Below, piece by piece: positions 15,988 through 23,205 of a stretch of DNA of 29,322 nt. Source of the stretch: Pseudoflavonifractor intestinihominis (GTDB lineage Bacteria; Bacillota; Clostridia; Oscillospirales; Oscillospiraceae); assembly GCF_040096055.1 (NCBI RefSeq), contig NZ_JBBMFK010000037.1:1-29322 (forward strand). The letters run 5' to 3'. Positions within the stretch are counted from its first letter, which is position 1. Every line of letters begins with the position of its first letter. The translations under genes and the position numbers were made by a program. The notes under the pieces are model-generated. The model saw only the letters and a program-made list of their open reading frames with translations. It did not search any database and was not told the DNA's origin.

Positions 15988-16710
15988 ATGAAAAAGAATA
16001 CGCAGAAAAAGATTCTCGCCGTTGCTGTCGCGGCCGTGTCTCTGTGCGGGACAGCGTTCGCTGCCGGTGCTGTTACGACCAGGATGATCGAGGCCAACTA
16101 TATGAACATCCGCATCGTGGTGGACGGCAAGGAGATCACCCCCACCGACGCCAACGGCAAGGTAGTGGAGCCGTTCGCCAGCGAGGGGACCACCTATCTG
16201 CCTGTCCGCGCCATTGGCGAGGCCCTGGGCAAGGAGGTCACCTGGGACGGCGAGACCGCCACAGTCTATGTGGGCGAGATCCCCGGCCAGGCCGACAGCT
16301 GGATGAAGCTGCTGCCCCCCTATGAGATCAACAAATGGAGCAAAACTTACGACGGCAGCAATCTGAAAGAGTACATGACGGTGGCCGGAAAGGACATCAC
16401 CGAGGGCGTCATGCTCCAGGACCGGAACGGCATATCCTTCGACGCGTCCTACGCGCTGTGGAATACAGACCTGAAGTACAGCACCATGACCTTTACCGTG
16501 GGGCATGTAGACGGAACAAGTACTGATAACGCCACGCTGGAGGTCTACCTGGATGGGGAACTGAGCACCAGCTATGACCTCAAGTGGGACGGCGCGCCCC
16601 AGACCATCACCGTGCCCCTGAATCGGGCCGCCAATGTGAAACTGCTGGTGGTGAAGTCCGATCTGCACTCTCAGGCCGGCTACGGCATCTACAATATCGC
16701 CTTCTCCTGA
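15988..16710 (+). CDS. Secreted stalk-domain (copper amine oxidase N-terminal-like) protein
   Basis: A 240-residue exported protein. Residues 1-26 are a signal peptide (KKNTQKK, hydrophobic core, cleavage near AFA-AGA). Residues ~38-100 form a copper amine oxidase N1-type 'stalk' domain (VVDGKEITP...YLPVRAIGEALGKEVTWD...VYVGE), common in clostridial surface proteins and not a catalytic domain. The rest (~105-240) is a beta-sandwich-like region resembling NPCBM/NEW2 carbohydrate-associated modules (NATLEVYLDGELSTSYDL, ITVPLNRAANVKLLVVKS). The family match of the second half is tentative. The ribosome site GGAGG (15975-15979) selects ATG 15988. It is a monocistronic gene with its own promoter and terminator. 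Confidence 0.82.
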   Translation: MKKNTQKKILAVAVAAVSLCGTAFAAGAVTTRMIEANYMNIRIVVDGKEITPTDANGKVVEPFASEGTTYLPVRAIGEALGKEVTWDGETATVYVGEIPGQADSWMKLLPPYEINKWSKTYDGSNLKEYMTVAGKDITEGVMLQDRNGISFDASYALWNTDLKYSTMTFTVGHVDGTSTDNATLEVYLDGELSTSYDLKWDGAPQTITVPLNRAANVKLLVVKSDLHSQAGYGIYNIAFS

Positions 16711-16721
16711 TGGAATATGCC

Positions 16722-16756
16722 AAGGGGCCCGTTACCAAGTGTAACGGGCCCCTTTT
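16722..16756 (+). terminator. Intrinsic terminator after the stalk-domain gene
   Basis: A 14-bp perfect stem (AAGGGGCCCGTTAC/GTAACGGGCCCCTT) with a 5-nt loop and TTTT. It lies between convergent genes. Confidence 0.9.
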
Positions 16757-16785
16757 GCTGTATATGGGATTGTGTCCGGCGGGGC

Positions 16786-17196
16786 TTACTCGCCCTGGCC
16801 GTCGTCCTTGTGCTCACCGCCGAAGTCAATGACATTGTCCTCCACGGTGCGCTCGGCGGCTTCAGCAGCGGCAGCCTCAGCGGCAGCGGCCTCGGCAGCA
16901 GCCTTCTCGGCGGCCTCCTTGGCGTCCAGCTCGGCCAGCTTGCGGCGCAGCTCCTCGCGGCCGGCGGCGTCCAGGCTCTCCAGGTAGTCCTGGCGGGCCT
17001 TCTCGCGGCGCTCCGCCGCCACCTGCTCGCCCTTGCGGCGCAGCTCCTCGCTGGCGGCCTTGCCCTTCTCCAGGGTCTCGGCGCCCTTCTCGGCGCACAC
17101 CTTGCCCACCTCAACGGCCTTCTCGGTCAGGATGGCGATGGCGCCCACGCCTGCCATGGCGATGTTGGCCAGGTCCTTGCCCAGATCTTCTAACAT
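16786..17196 (-). CDS. Phasin-like alanine/glutamate-rich coiled-coil protein
   Basis: A 136-residue highly charged helical protein. Residues ~3-28 are mildly amphipathic/hydrophobic (LGKDLANIAMAGVGAIAILTE); ~30-112 are a long coiled coil rich in Ala, Glu, Lys and Arg, including an AEAAAAEAAAAEAAE stretch; the tail is acidic. The layout resembles small phasin-like proteins of clostridia, but the resemblance is compositional and no function is claimed. ATG 17196 is preceded by TGAGGAGGAATC, a strong ribosome site. An upstream TATAAT lies near 17257 without a clear -35 box. It faces the stalk-domain gene tail to tail across a terminator. Confidence 0.75.
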   Translation of the reverse strand: MLEDLGKDLANIAMAGVGAIAILTEKAVEVGKVCAEKGAETLEKGKAASEELRRKGEQVAAERREKARQDYLESLDAAGREELRRKLAELDAKEAAEKAAAEAAAAEAAAAEAAERTVEDNVIDFGGEHKDDGQGE

Positions 17197-17432
17197 ATTT
17201 GATTCCTCCTCAAAACAAAGATATCGGTTTGGTTTCGGATTTCTTTTACTGTCCATATTATAACGGCAGAGGGTTCATTTATCATTGCTAAATTATGAAC
17301 GCCATATTAAATACAGTTAAAAGAACGGGTAAATTTCCGTTAATGGCCTCGTATGAGGCCAAAAGGCAGGACATGAAGCTTCTCCTGCCGGGCAGCGGGA
17401 CAGCGGCGGCAGGAAGCGCCGGAAAAGACAGA
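17197..17432. other. Intergenic interval with two hairpins
   Basis: No gene seen. GGCCTC/GAGGCC (17345-17360) and TCCTGCCG/CGGCAGGA (about 17382-17413) probably end the minus-strand membrane-protein transcript, although neither has a long T-run. The promoter of the downstream coiled-coil gene must lie here. Confidence 0.4.
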
Positions 17433-18494
17433 CTATTGAGGCCAGCAGATGGGGCAGGGGGTGTAGCCCAGGTACGCGCAGTATTCTATATTGTAGGCCC
17501 AAAAGCTGTCGGCCTGTTTATAGACATAGCAGTCCCGGGTGTGGTAGTGGTCGGAATCCTCCACGACGAAGCCAATCTTGGAGGTATAGAAGCTGAGGTC
17601 GGCCTCCAGGGAGTCGATCTGTGCGGAGAGCGCCTGCTGCTCCAGCGCCGCATCCTCCAGGCGCTGCGTCAGCGTGTAGGTGTTCCAGGCCAGAAATCCC
17701 AGGGCGCCGGCCATGACGACCAGCACGCAGCAGGCGGCAGCTACCACGCCCTTGCGCAGGCCTGGGCGCGGACGCTGTGCGGAGAGACTCTGGGGCGCAG
17801 GCGCCTCCTGGGCGGGAGACGGGGCTGGGACGGGTCCGAGAGCGGTGGCAGAGTTGTGGGAGGGTGCGCCGGACAGACGGTCTTTCACATCAGCGGGCGA
17901 GGGGACCGGTTCGGCCGCGGGCGGAGCTGCCGGGACTTCTCTCGGCAGGTAAAAGGAGGGCGCGCTGACAGGTGCCTGGGCGGGGGCGGCGGAAGGCGGG
18001 GGAGGGGTTTGAACGGCAGCAGAGGCGGGGGAGGCAGGGGGCGCTGTTTCCGGGGCGGCATTGCCGCCGGAAAAGAGCATACGCCGGTTGTTGTAATAGA
18101 GCACGTTGAGCGCCAGAAAAACAAAGGACACGATGGCCTGGGAGAAGCCCCTGGACAGGAGCAGCGCATTGCCGATCCAGAGATTGCCCACAAGGAGCAG
18201 GAAGATGCCGTAAATACCCGTTGTGGCATAGGCGGCAAAAAGAAGGCACGGGCCGAACCAGCGCCGTTTGAGCAGGCCGATGAAGGCTCCGGCGCTGATG
18301 AACAGATAGGCGACATAGATGACCGTCTCCACTTCGCCCAGCAGATGATATTCGGTGAATTTCAGCAGGTCAACGTTTTTCATGATGGACGGCAGCATCA
18401 CCAGGGTACTTAAGAAGCTGAGCGGGAGACAGAAGTAGGTGAGAAACTTGTGCCATTTCATAGGCGTCTGGTACGAAAAAGAATACTGTTTCAT
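17433..18494 (-). CDS. Membrane protein with proline-rich linker and C-terminal Cys cluster
   Basis: A 353-residue unrecognised protein with a modular layout. Residues ~18-140 contain four hydrophobic helices. Residues ~150-258 are a low-complexity Pro/Ala/Ser linker. One more membrane helix (~262-284, VVAAACCVLVVMAGALGFLAW) is followed by a short coiled coil (~287-308) and a compact C-terminal motif: H318-x3-C322, C339, then GYTPC347-x2-C350. The H-x3-C...GY-x-PC-x2-C arrangement resembles the zinc-binding motif of Ada-type and secreted clostridial domains, suggesting a metal-bound extracytoplasmic knob. The start is ATG 18494 with GGGAG upstream and a strong promoter. It interrupts the usual lipoprotein-alr neighbourhood. 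The function is unknown. Confidence 0.72.
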   Translation of the reverse strand: MKQYSFSYQTPMKWHKFLTYFCLPLSFLSTLVMLPSIMKNVDLLKFTEYHLLGEVETVIYVAYLFISAGAFIGLLKRRWFGPCLLFAAYATTGIYGIFLLLVGNLWIGNALLLSRGFSQAIVSFVFLALNVLYYNNRRMLFSGGNAAPETAPPASPASAAVQTPPPPSAAPAQAPVSAPSFYLPREVPAAPPAAEPVPSPADVKDRLSGAPSHNSATALGPVPAPSPAQEAPAPQSLSAQRPRPGLRKGVVAAACCVLVVMAGALGFLAWNTYTLTQRLEDAALEQQALSAQIDSLEADLSFYTSKIGFVVEDSDHYHTRDCYVYKQADSFWAYNIEYCAYLGYTPCPICWPQ

Positions 18495-18620
18495 CGGGTG
18501 CACTCCCTCAAAAAAAGATGGTATGGCGCTGCGCGGACAGGGGAAGAAGCGTGCGGTTTTGTCCAAAGTGGTTTGAGCCTGACGGATTGAGTACACGGCA
18601 CAGCAGGCGCTGACATCCTG

Positions 18621-18649
18621 AGTATACTGTATATTTCGAGCATTATCAA
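18621..18649 (-). promoter_or_regulatory. Sigma-A promoter of the Cys-cluster membrane protein
   Basis: Minus strand TTGATA (18649-18644), 17-nt spacer, TATACT (18626-18621). The remainder of 18495-18812 is non-coding and holds the alr promoter. Confidence 0.75.
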
Positions 18650-18764
18650 CACGCAGCCCCCAGGGACCTGAAAAAGAATGGGGAGGCGGAACGGGGCGGT
18701 TTGCTGAAAACGGGGCGGAGCATGGGAATGGATTCAGTTTTGCCTTCCATTTGACGTGGAATGG

Positions 18765-18773
18765 TGCTATAAT
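18765..18773 (+). promoter_or_regulatory. Extended -10 promoter of alr
   Basis: TGC-TATAAT gives an extended -10 element 40 nt before the start codon; no good -35 is found at the normal distance (TTGACG lies only 11 nt upstream). Confidence 0.55.
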
Positions 18774-18812
18774 ACAAAAGACTATGGGCACATCAATAAA
18801 GAAGGTTGACAT

Positions 18813-19955
18813 ATGGAACGTTTACAGACAAGAACCTGGCGGGAGATCTCTCTGGCCAATCTGGAACATAATTACCGGGCACTGCGTGCCCTGCTGCCCC
18901 AGGGGTGCCGCTTCCTGGGCGTGGTGAAGGCCAATGCCTACGGCAACGGCGCGGTGCCTGTGGCCCGGCGGCTGGAGGCGCTGGGGGCGGAGTACCTGGC
19001 GGTGGCCTGCGTGGACGAGGCGGCCGAGCTGCGGGAGGCGGGCATTCGGATGCCCATCCTGGTGCTGGGCGACACGCCCAACGAGTGCGCGGCCGACCTG
19101 CTGCGGCTGGACCTGACCCAGAACGTGCCCGACCTGGAGACGGCGCAGGCTCTCTCGGCGGCGGCGGTGGCGGCGGGGAAGACCATGAAGGTCCACATGA
19201 AGGTGGACACCGGCATGTCCCGGCTGGGCTTTCTCTGCGACGAGGCCCACATGGACGCGTCGGTGGAGGCGCTGGCCCAGGCCAGCCGTCTGCCCGGACT
19301 GGATGCGGAGGGGATTTTCACCCACTTCTCCGACTCCGACGGCAGCGAGGAGTACACCATGCTCCAGTTCGGCCGCTTCCTGACGGTGCTGGACCGGCTG
19401 GCGGAGCGGGGGATCACCTTCCCCATCCGCCACTGTGCCAACAGCGGCGCTGTGCTCCGTTTCCCCTGCACCTATCTGGACATGGTCCGGCCGGGCATCG
19501 CCCTCTACGGCCACTATCCCGCCCCCGAATGCGAGGGGCTGGACGGCCCCGGCCTGCGGCCGGTGATGGAGCTGAAGAGCCGCATCGCGGCGGTCCGGGC
19601 CCTGCCTGCCGGCACCTGCGTCAGCTACGGCCGCACCTGCACCCTCCAGCGGGACAGCCTGCTGGCAGTGGTGCCCATCGGCTATGCCGACGGCCTGCCC
19701 CGCCTGTGCTCCAACGGGCTGGAGATGCTGATCCGTGGAAAGCGGGCTCCGGTGGTGGGCCGGGTGTGCATGGACATGTGCATGGTGGACGTGACCGATA
19801 TCCCCGGTGTCCGGCCCGGCGACGTGGCCACGGTCTACGGCAGCGACGGCGGCGAGACCGTCACTGTGGAGGCCGCGGCAGAGCGGGCGGGGACAGTGCA
19901 GTATGAGCTGCTCTGCGCCGTCTCCGAGCGGGTTCCCCGGGTGTATCTGGGGTAA
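18813..19955 (+). CDS. alr: Alanine racemase
   Basis: A 380-residue PLP enzyme interconverting L- and D-alanine for peptidoglycan and, in spore formers, for control of germination. K39 in VVKANAYGNGA is the PLP Schiff-base lysine; Y272 (CVSYGRT) is the catalytic tyrosine from the partner subunit. The N-terminal TIM-like barrel spans ~10-240 and the C-terminal beta domain ~245-378 (VGRVCMDMCMVDVTD). ATG 18813 is preceded by AGAAGG. Upstream neighbours nnr and the LolA-fold lipoprotein and downstream mazF reproduce the Bacillus/Clostridium order, split here by inserted genes. Confidence 0.97.
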   Translation: MERLQTRTWREISLANLEHNYRALRALLPQGCRFLGVVKANAYGNGAVPVARRLEALGAEYLAVACVDEAAELREAGIRMPILVLGDTPNECAADLLRLDLTQNVPDLETAQALSAAAVAAGKTMKVHMKVDTGMSRLGFLCDEAHMDASVEALAQASRLPGLDAEGIFTHFSDSDGSEEYTMLQFGRFLTVLDRLAERGITFPIRHCANSGAVLRFPCTYLDMVRPGIALYGHYPAPECEGLDGPGLRPVMELKSRIAAVRALPAGTCVSYGRTCTLQRDSLLAVVPIGYADGLPRLCSNGLEMLIRGKRAPVVGRVCMDMCMVDVTDIPGVRPGDVATVYGSDGGETVTVEAAAERAGTVQYELLCAVSERVPRVYLG

Positions 19956-20044
19956 GGGCACCGTCAAAGCCTTCCCCCTTGGAGTAAGGTGGCCCATAGG
20001 GCCGGATGAGGGGGAGGTCTCCGGGCGTCCTGGAGAGCTCCCCA

Positions 20045-20100
20045 TCGCGCCCTTGCGCTCCGGTCCATCCGGGCTGCGCCCCACGCCTGCGCGCTTCCTG
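20045..20100 (+). repeat. Direct repeat copy 1
   Basis: The first ~35 bases are identical to 20180 onward; overall about 4 mismatches in 55, offset 135 bp. Confidence 0.85.
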
Positions 20101-20179
20101 TCACGCTCCGGCGGCGTCGCGGCGCCCGGCTTCCCTCCGGCGCGGGCTTGAAACAGCGCCGCAAGGCGGCGCTTCGGTT

Positions 20180-20235
20180 TCGCGCCCTTGCGCTCCGGTC
20201 CATCCGGGCTGCTCCGCACGCCTGTGCGCTTCTTG
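20180..20235 (+). repeat. Direct repeat copy 2
   Basis: Partner of 20045-20100. Confidence 0.85.
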
Positions 20236-20412
20236 CATATACTGAAGCAGGGGAGAACCGTCCGGACGGACGGGGGAGGGGTGCGGAAAACGCGCTTTTT
20301 TCGCCGCCCGTGTATAAATCCCGCCGCCCCGTGGGAGAATCATAGTGCTGAGTGTCGGGTCCTGAGAGGGCTGTGACGCCGGTGACTATCAGACCGCGGA
20401 GTGTGAGCTTTT

Positions 20413-20778
20413 GTGGATAACAGCGTAAAACGAGGAGATATTTTCTATGCCGACCTGAGTCCCGTGGTGGGCAGTGAGCAGGGGGGCGTCCGTCCGGTCC
20501 TGATCGTGCAGAACGACACCGGGAACCGGCACAGTCCCACCGTGATCGCCGCGGCCATCACCTCCCAGACGGGAAAGGCCCGGCTCCCCACCCACATCGA
20601 TATCTCAGCCAGAAGCTACGGGCTTCCCAAGGATTCCGTGGTGCTGCTGGAGCAGATCCGCACCCTGGATAAGAAGCGGCTGAGAGAGCACATGGGCAGG
20701 CTGGACGAGGAACAGATGCAGCGGGTGGACAACGCCATTGCCGTGAGCTTTGGGCTACATCCCCAGCAGCTGGTCTGA
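20413..20778 (+). CDS. mazF: MazF/PemK-type endoribonuclease toxin (EndoA/NdoA-like)
   Basis: A 121-residue ribosome-independent mRNA interferase of the MazF family. Family signatures are at the N-terminus (KRGDIFYADLSPVVGSEQGG followed by RPVLIVQNDTGN) and in the middle (SPTVIAAAITSQ, LPTHIDI). B. subtilis EndoA, the closest model, cuts at UACAU. The start is GTG 20413 with a weak GGAG about 12 nt upstream, suggesting low translation. In Bacillus and many clostridia the antitoxin gene lies between alr and this toxin; here only a 457-nt non-coding gap is present. The antitoxin may be elsewhere, replaced, or absent. Confidence 0.93.
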   Translation: MDNSVKRGDIFYADLSPVVGSEQGGVRPVLIVQNDTGNRHSPTVIAAAITSQTGKARLPTHIDISARSYGLPKDSVVLLEQIRTLDKKRLREHMGRLDEEQMQRVDNAIAVSFGLHPQQLV

Positions 20779-20802
20779 GTACGGCGGGCCGGAGAGAGAA
20801 AG

Positions 20803-20846
20803 CGCGCGGGCCGGAGACGGCCCAACAAGCCGTTACGGCCCGCGCG
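20803..20846. other. Strong nested hairpin between mazF and the secreted protein gene
   Basis: CGCGCGGGCCG pairs perfectly with CGGCCCGCGCG (11 bp) and the loop contains a further ACGGC/GCCGT pair. It lacks a T-run, so it is either a weak terminator or an mRNA-stability element. Confidence 0.6.
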
Positions 20847-20875
20847 GCAGAGACTATGATACATAGGAGGACCCC

Positions 20876-21421
20876 ATGAAGAAGCACACCTTTCTCACCA
20901 AAGTGATGGCCGGCGGTCTGGTGACCGTGACGCTGCTGGGGGTGGCCTTTGCCGCCGGGCAGCAGGGCACCCAGTCCGACCCTCTGGTGACCCTGAGCTA
21001 TCTGACCCAGAAGGCCACCCCTGAGATCATGACCCAGGTGGACACTAAGCTGACCGAGCGGGAGGCCGCCCTGAAGAAGGAGCTGGACCAGGCCGTTCAG
21101 GACTACACCAAGGCCGTGGAGGACAAGCTGGCCCAGGCCGGCGGGGGCAGCGGGCAGTCGGCGTCCTTTGCGGTGGTGGACGTGGCCGCCGGGCAGAAGC
21201 TGACGGCGGGCATCGGCTGTGAGATCATGCTCCGGGTGGGCAGCGCGGTGTGCTTCACCGACACGGCCCCCGGCTTTATCGACATGACCGACGGCGGCAC
21301 CCTGGAGAACGGTCAGGCCCTGGTGAAGAACCACCTGTACATGGCCACCATTGAGGGCCGGGGCTTCACCGCCCAGAACGCGGTAAAAGTGCTGGTCCGG
21401 GGGAGCTATACCATCGGCTGA
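20876..21421 (+). CDS. Secreted coiled-coil protein of unknown function
   Basis: A 181-residue exported protein. Residues 1-27 are a signal peptide (KKHTFLTK, hydrophobic core, cleavage near AFA-AGQ). Residues ~40-88 form a charged helix/coiled coil (VDTKLTEREAALKKELDQAV). After a Gly/Ser hinge (AGGGSGQS), residues ~96-181 form a compact beta-rich domain (FAVVDVAAGQKLTAGIGCEIML, ending VKVLVRGSYTIG). No family recognised with certainty; similar proteins are familiar from oscillospiraceal genomes. AGGAGG precedes ATG 20876. Its signal peptide resembles that of the stalk-domain protein at 15988, but the mature parts differ. Confidence 0.78.
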   Translation: MKKHTFLTKVMAGGLVTVTLLGVAFAAGQQGTQSDPLVTLSYLTQKATPEIMTQVDTKLTEREAALKKELDQAVQDYTKAVEDKLAQAGGGSGQSASFAVVDVAAGQKLTAGIGCEIMLRVGSAVCFTDTAPGFIDMTDGGTLENGQALVKNHLYMATIEGRGFTAQNAVKVLVRGSYTIG

Positions 21422-21440
21422 AAAGAAAACATGACGTGAA

Positions 21441-21482
21441 AGCGGAGCGGATGCCGGTCAGGCATCCGCTCCGCTGTGTTTT
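21441..21482. terminator. Terminator between convergent genes
   Basis: A 15-bp perfect stem (arms 21441-21455 and 21461-21475) with a 5-nt loop, then GTGTTTT. The minus-strand side has a weaker T-rich stretch, so it may serve both genes. Confidence 0.9.
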
Positions 21483-22956
21483 ACGGCCGTTCCAGATATA
21501 TGGTTCTGGTGGCCACGGCATCCAGGAAGCTGCGGTCGTGCTCCACCAGCAGCATGGTGGGCTGATATTCCAGAATGAGCTGCTCCAGCTGTATCCGGGA
21601 GAACAGGTCAATATAATTGAGGGGCTCGTCCCAGACATAGAGGTGGGCGCTCTGGCACAGGCTGCGGGCCAGCAGCACCTTTTTCTTCTGCCCGGCGCTG
21701 TAGCCGGCCATGTCCTTTTCAAACTGGGCCCGGGAGAAGTCCAGCTTCCGCAGGATGGTCTTGAACAGCGTCTCGTCGATGCCGCTGTCCGCAGCGAAGC
21801 AGGTCAGGTCGCCCCGGAGGAAGGACGGGTCCTGGGGGGCCACCGACACCACCAGCCCGGAGGCCAGGGCCAGCGTCCCGGTGTGGGGGATCTCCTGCCC
21901 GCACACCAGCTTGAGCAGGCTGGACTTGCCCGTGCCGTTGCGGCCGGTCAGGGCCAGCCGGTCCCCCTGCATGAGGGAGAAGGACACCGGGGCGCACACC
22001 GGCCCCAGGCCGTAGTCGGCGGCCAGCCGGTCCGCCTCCACCAGGCGCTGCTTGGGGTGGGCGAGGGGGTGGAGCTTCAGCGGCGGGGCCTGGTCGATGT
22101 TTTTCAGTAGGGCGCTCTTCTCCTCGGCGGCCTCTCTGCGGCGGTTCTCTGCCGCCTTGGCCCGCTTCATCACCTTGGCGGCCCGGTGGCCCACGAACCC
22201 CCGGTCACCGCATCCGGTGCCGAATTTAGCAGCCTCCGCTTTGTCCGACCAGGCGGCAGTCCGGCGGGCGGCGGCGTCCAGACGGGCAATATCCCGGCGG
22301 AGCCTCTCGTTTTCCGCACGCTCCCACTGGTCACGGCGCTGCTTGTTCTCCCACCAGGAGGAGAAATTCCCCTGCTGGAGGTCAAAATTCTGCTTGTTGA
22401 TGGACAGAATGTGGTCCACGCAGCCGTCCAGGAAGGCCCGGTCGTGGGAGACCAGGATAAAGCCCTGCTTCCGGCTCAGGTAGCGGCTCACTACCTGTCT
22501 GCCCTCCAGGTCCAGGTGGTTGGTGGGCTCGTCCAGCAGGAGGAACCGGTTGGGGCGGAGGAAGAGGACAGCCAGCAGCAGCTTGGTCTGCTCCCCGTTG
22601 GACAGGGAGAAGAAGGGGCGGAAGAGGACCTCCGGGTCCACCTCCAGTGCGGAGAGCTCCCGGTAGATCTCCCAGCTCTCCGTCTCGGGCAGCAGGGATT
22701 CCACCACCTCCATGGCATCCCGCTCGGGGCGGGACACGGGGAAGGGGAAGTAGTCAAAGGCCACAGAGGCGGAGATGGTGCCGGCGTATTCATATTCGCC
22801 CATCAGCAATCGGAGCAGGGTGGTCTTACCGCGGCCGTTGCGCCCCACCAGCCCCAGCCTCCAGCTGGTGTCCAGCTGGAGGGAGGCGTGGTCAAACACG
22901 TTGTCCCAGCTGCCGTCATAGGCGAAGGTCAGATCGGTGATCTGGATCAGAGACAT
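21481..22956 (-). CDS. ABC-F ribosomal protection ATPase, Lsa/Vga type
   Basis: A 491-residue soluble twin-ATPase without membrane domains. Walker A motifs are GRNGRGKT (38-45) and GRNGTGKS (338-345); Walker B regions are DEPTNHLDL and DEPLNYIDL. The interdomain linker carries DRGFVGHRAAKVMKRAKA, and DEPLNYIDLFSRIQ replaces the usual second DEPTNHLD; both are traits of Lsa/Vga-type proteins that remove lincosamides, pleuromutilins and streptogramin A from the ribosome. Resistance is therefore probable but the spectrum is inferred. ATG 22956 is chosen because GAGG (22965-22968) lies 8 nt before it; GTG 22965 overlaps that site. It is preceded by an attenuation leader with its own promoter and a three-codon uORF. 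Confidence 0.88.
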   Translation of the reverse strand: MSLIQITDLTFAYDGSWDNVFDHASLQLDTSWRLGLVGRNGRGKTTLLRLLMGEYEYAGTISASVAFDYFPFPVSRPERDAMEVVESLLPETESWEIYRELSALEVDPEVLFRPFFSLSNGEQTKLLLAVLFLRPNRFLLLDEPTNHLDLEGRQVVSRYLSRKQGFILVSHDRAFLDGCVDHILSINKQNFDLQQGNFSSWWENKQRRDQWERAENERLRRDIARLDAAARRTAAWSDKAEAAKFGTGCGDRGFVGHRAAKVMKRAKAAENRRREAAEEKSALLKNIDQAPPLKLHPLAHPKQRLVEADRLAADYGLGPVCAPVSFSLMQGDRLALTGRNGTGKSSLLKLVCGQEIPHTGTLALASGLVVSVAPQDPSFLRGDLTCFAADSGIDETLFKTILRKLDFSRAQFEKDMAGYSAGQKKKVLLARSLCQSAHLYVWDEPLNYIDLFSRIQLEQLILEYQPTMLLVEHDRSFLDAVATRTIYLERP

Positions 22957-22971
22957 ATACGTCACCTCACA

Positions 22972-23010
22972 GAAAATAAAAAATGGGCGCAGGAGAAAAC
23001 CCCTGCGTCC
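22972..23010 (-). terminator. Attenuator terminator
   Basis: CGCAGG/CCTGCG stem extended by two further G-C pairs past one mismatch, followed on the minus strand by ATTTTTTATTTT. It ends 16 nt before the ABC-F start codon. Confidence 0.8.
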
Positions 23011-23131
23011 ATACCAGTGCGGTGACGGTAGGAAAACAGGGAAGATACAACAAGATTTCCTCCTGCCCGGGCCACAACAAAACAGAGCAGGTTATGCCTG
23101 CCCGGCCTGTGTATTCCGGAAAAACAGAAGG

Positions 23132-23143
23132 TTACTTGCGCAT
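23132..23143 (-). CDS. Three-codon regulatory uORF (M-R-K)
   Basis: ATG CGC AAG TAA on the minus strand, with GGAG (23155-23152) exactly 8 nt upstream and the start about 25 nt after the predicted transcription start. The good ribosome site and placement argue that it is translated as a sensing peptide rather than being a chance ATG. Confidence 0.65.
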   Translation of the reverse strand: MRK

Positions 23144-23176
23144 CTTCCCAACTCCAATCGTAATCAAGATAGATAC

Positions 23177-23205
23177 AGTATAGCGAAAGCCCCGCGGATT
23201 GTCAA
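23177..23205 (-). promoter_or_regulatory. Sigma-A promoter of the ABC-F leader
   Basis: Minus strand TTGACA (23205-23200), 17-nt spacer, TATACT (23182-23177). The -35 box sits in the loop of the preceding gene's terminator hairpin. Confidence 0.88.

Larger units (their letters stand above)
19956..20412. other. Repeat-rich non-coding gap between alr and mazF
   Basis: No protein resembling an EndoAI/MazE antitoxin is encoded; short open frames here are Arg/Pro-rich noise. The gap starts with a segment around 19970-20015 (hairpin GGCCC/GGGCC inside) that resembles a dispersed intergenic repeat of Oscillospirales from memory. It continues with two direct repeats, a GCGCCGC/GCGGCGC hairpin (~20156-20171), and an A/T-rich hairpin near 20284-20304 that may end the alr transcript. 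Confidence 0.55.
22972..23170 (-). promoter_or_regulatory. Transcription-attenuation leader of the ABC-F gene
   Basis: The ~200-nt leader contains a tiny uORF, a GCAGG/CCTGC hairpin (23101-23097 with 23091-23087) and mutually exclusive late structures. The segment 23066-23056 can pair over 11 positions (one G-U) with 22999-22989, which is also the 3' arm of the terminator at 22972-23010. A ribosome stalled on the uORF by an antibiotic would be expected to favour the antiterminator. Mechanism inferred by analogy with other ABC-F leaders. Confidence 0.75.

Noticed and set aside
18745..18773. TTGACG plus TATAAT before alr as a normal promoter
   Set aside because: The spacer would be only 11 nt; the extended -10 element alone was annotated instead.
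20006..20345. Short open frames between alr and mazF considered as a MazE/EndoAI antitoxin
   Set aside because: All are Arg/Pro/Ala-rich, lie over direct repeats and hairpins, and lack a ribbon-helix-helix pattern or ribosome site.
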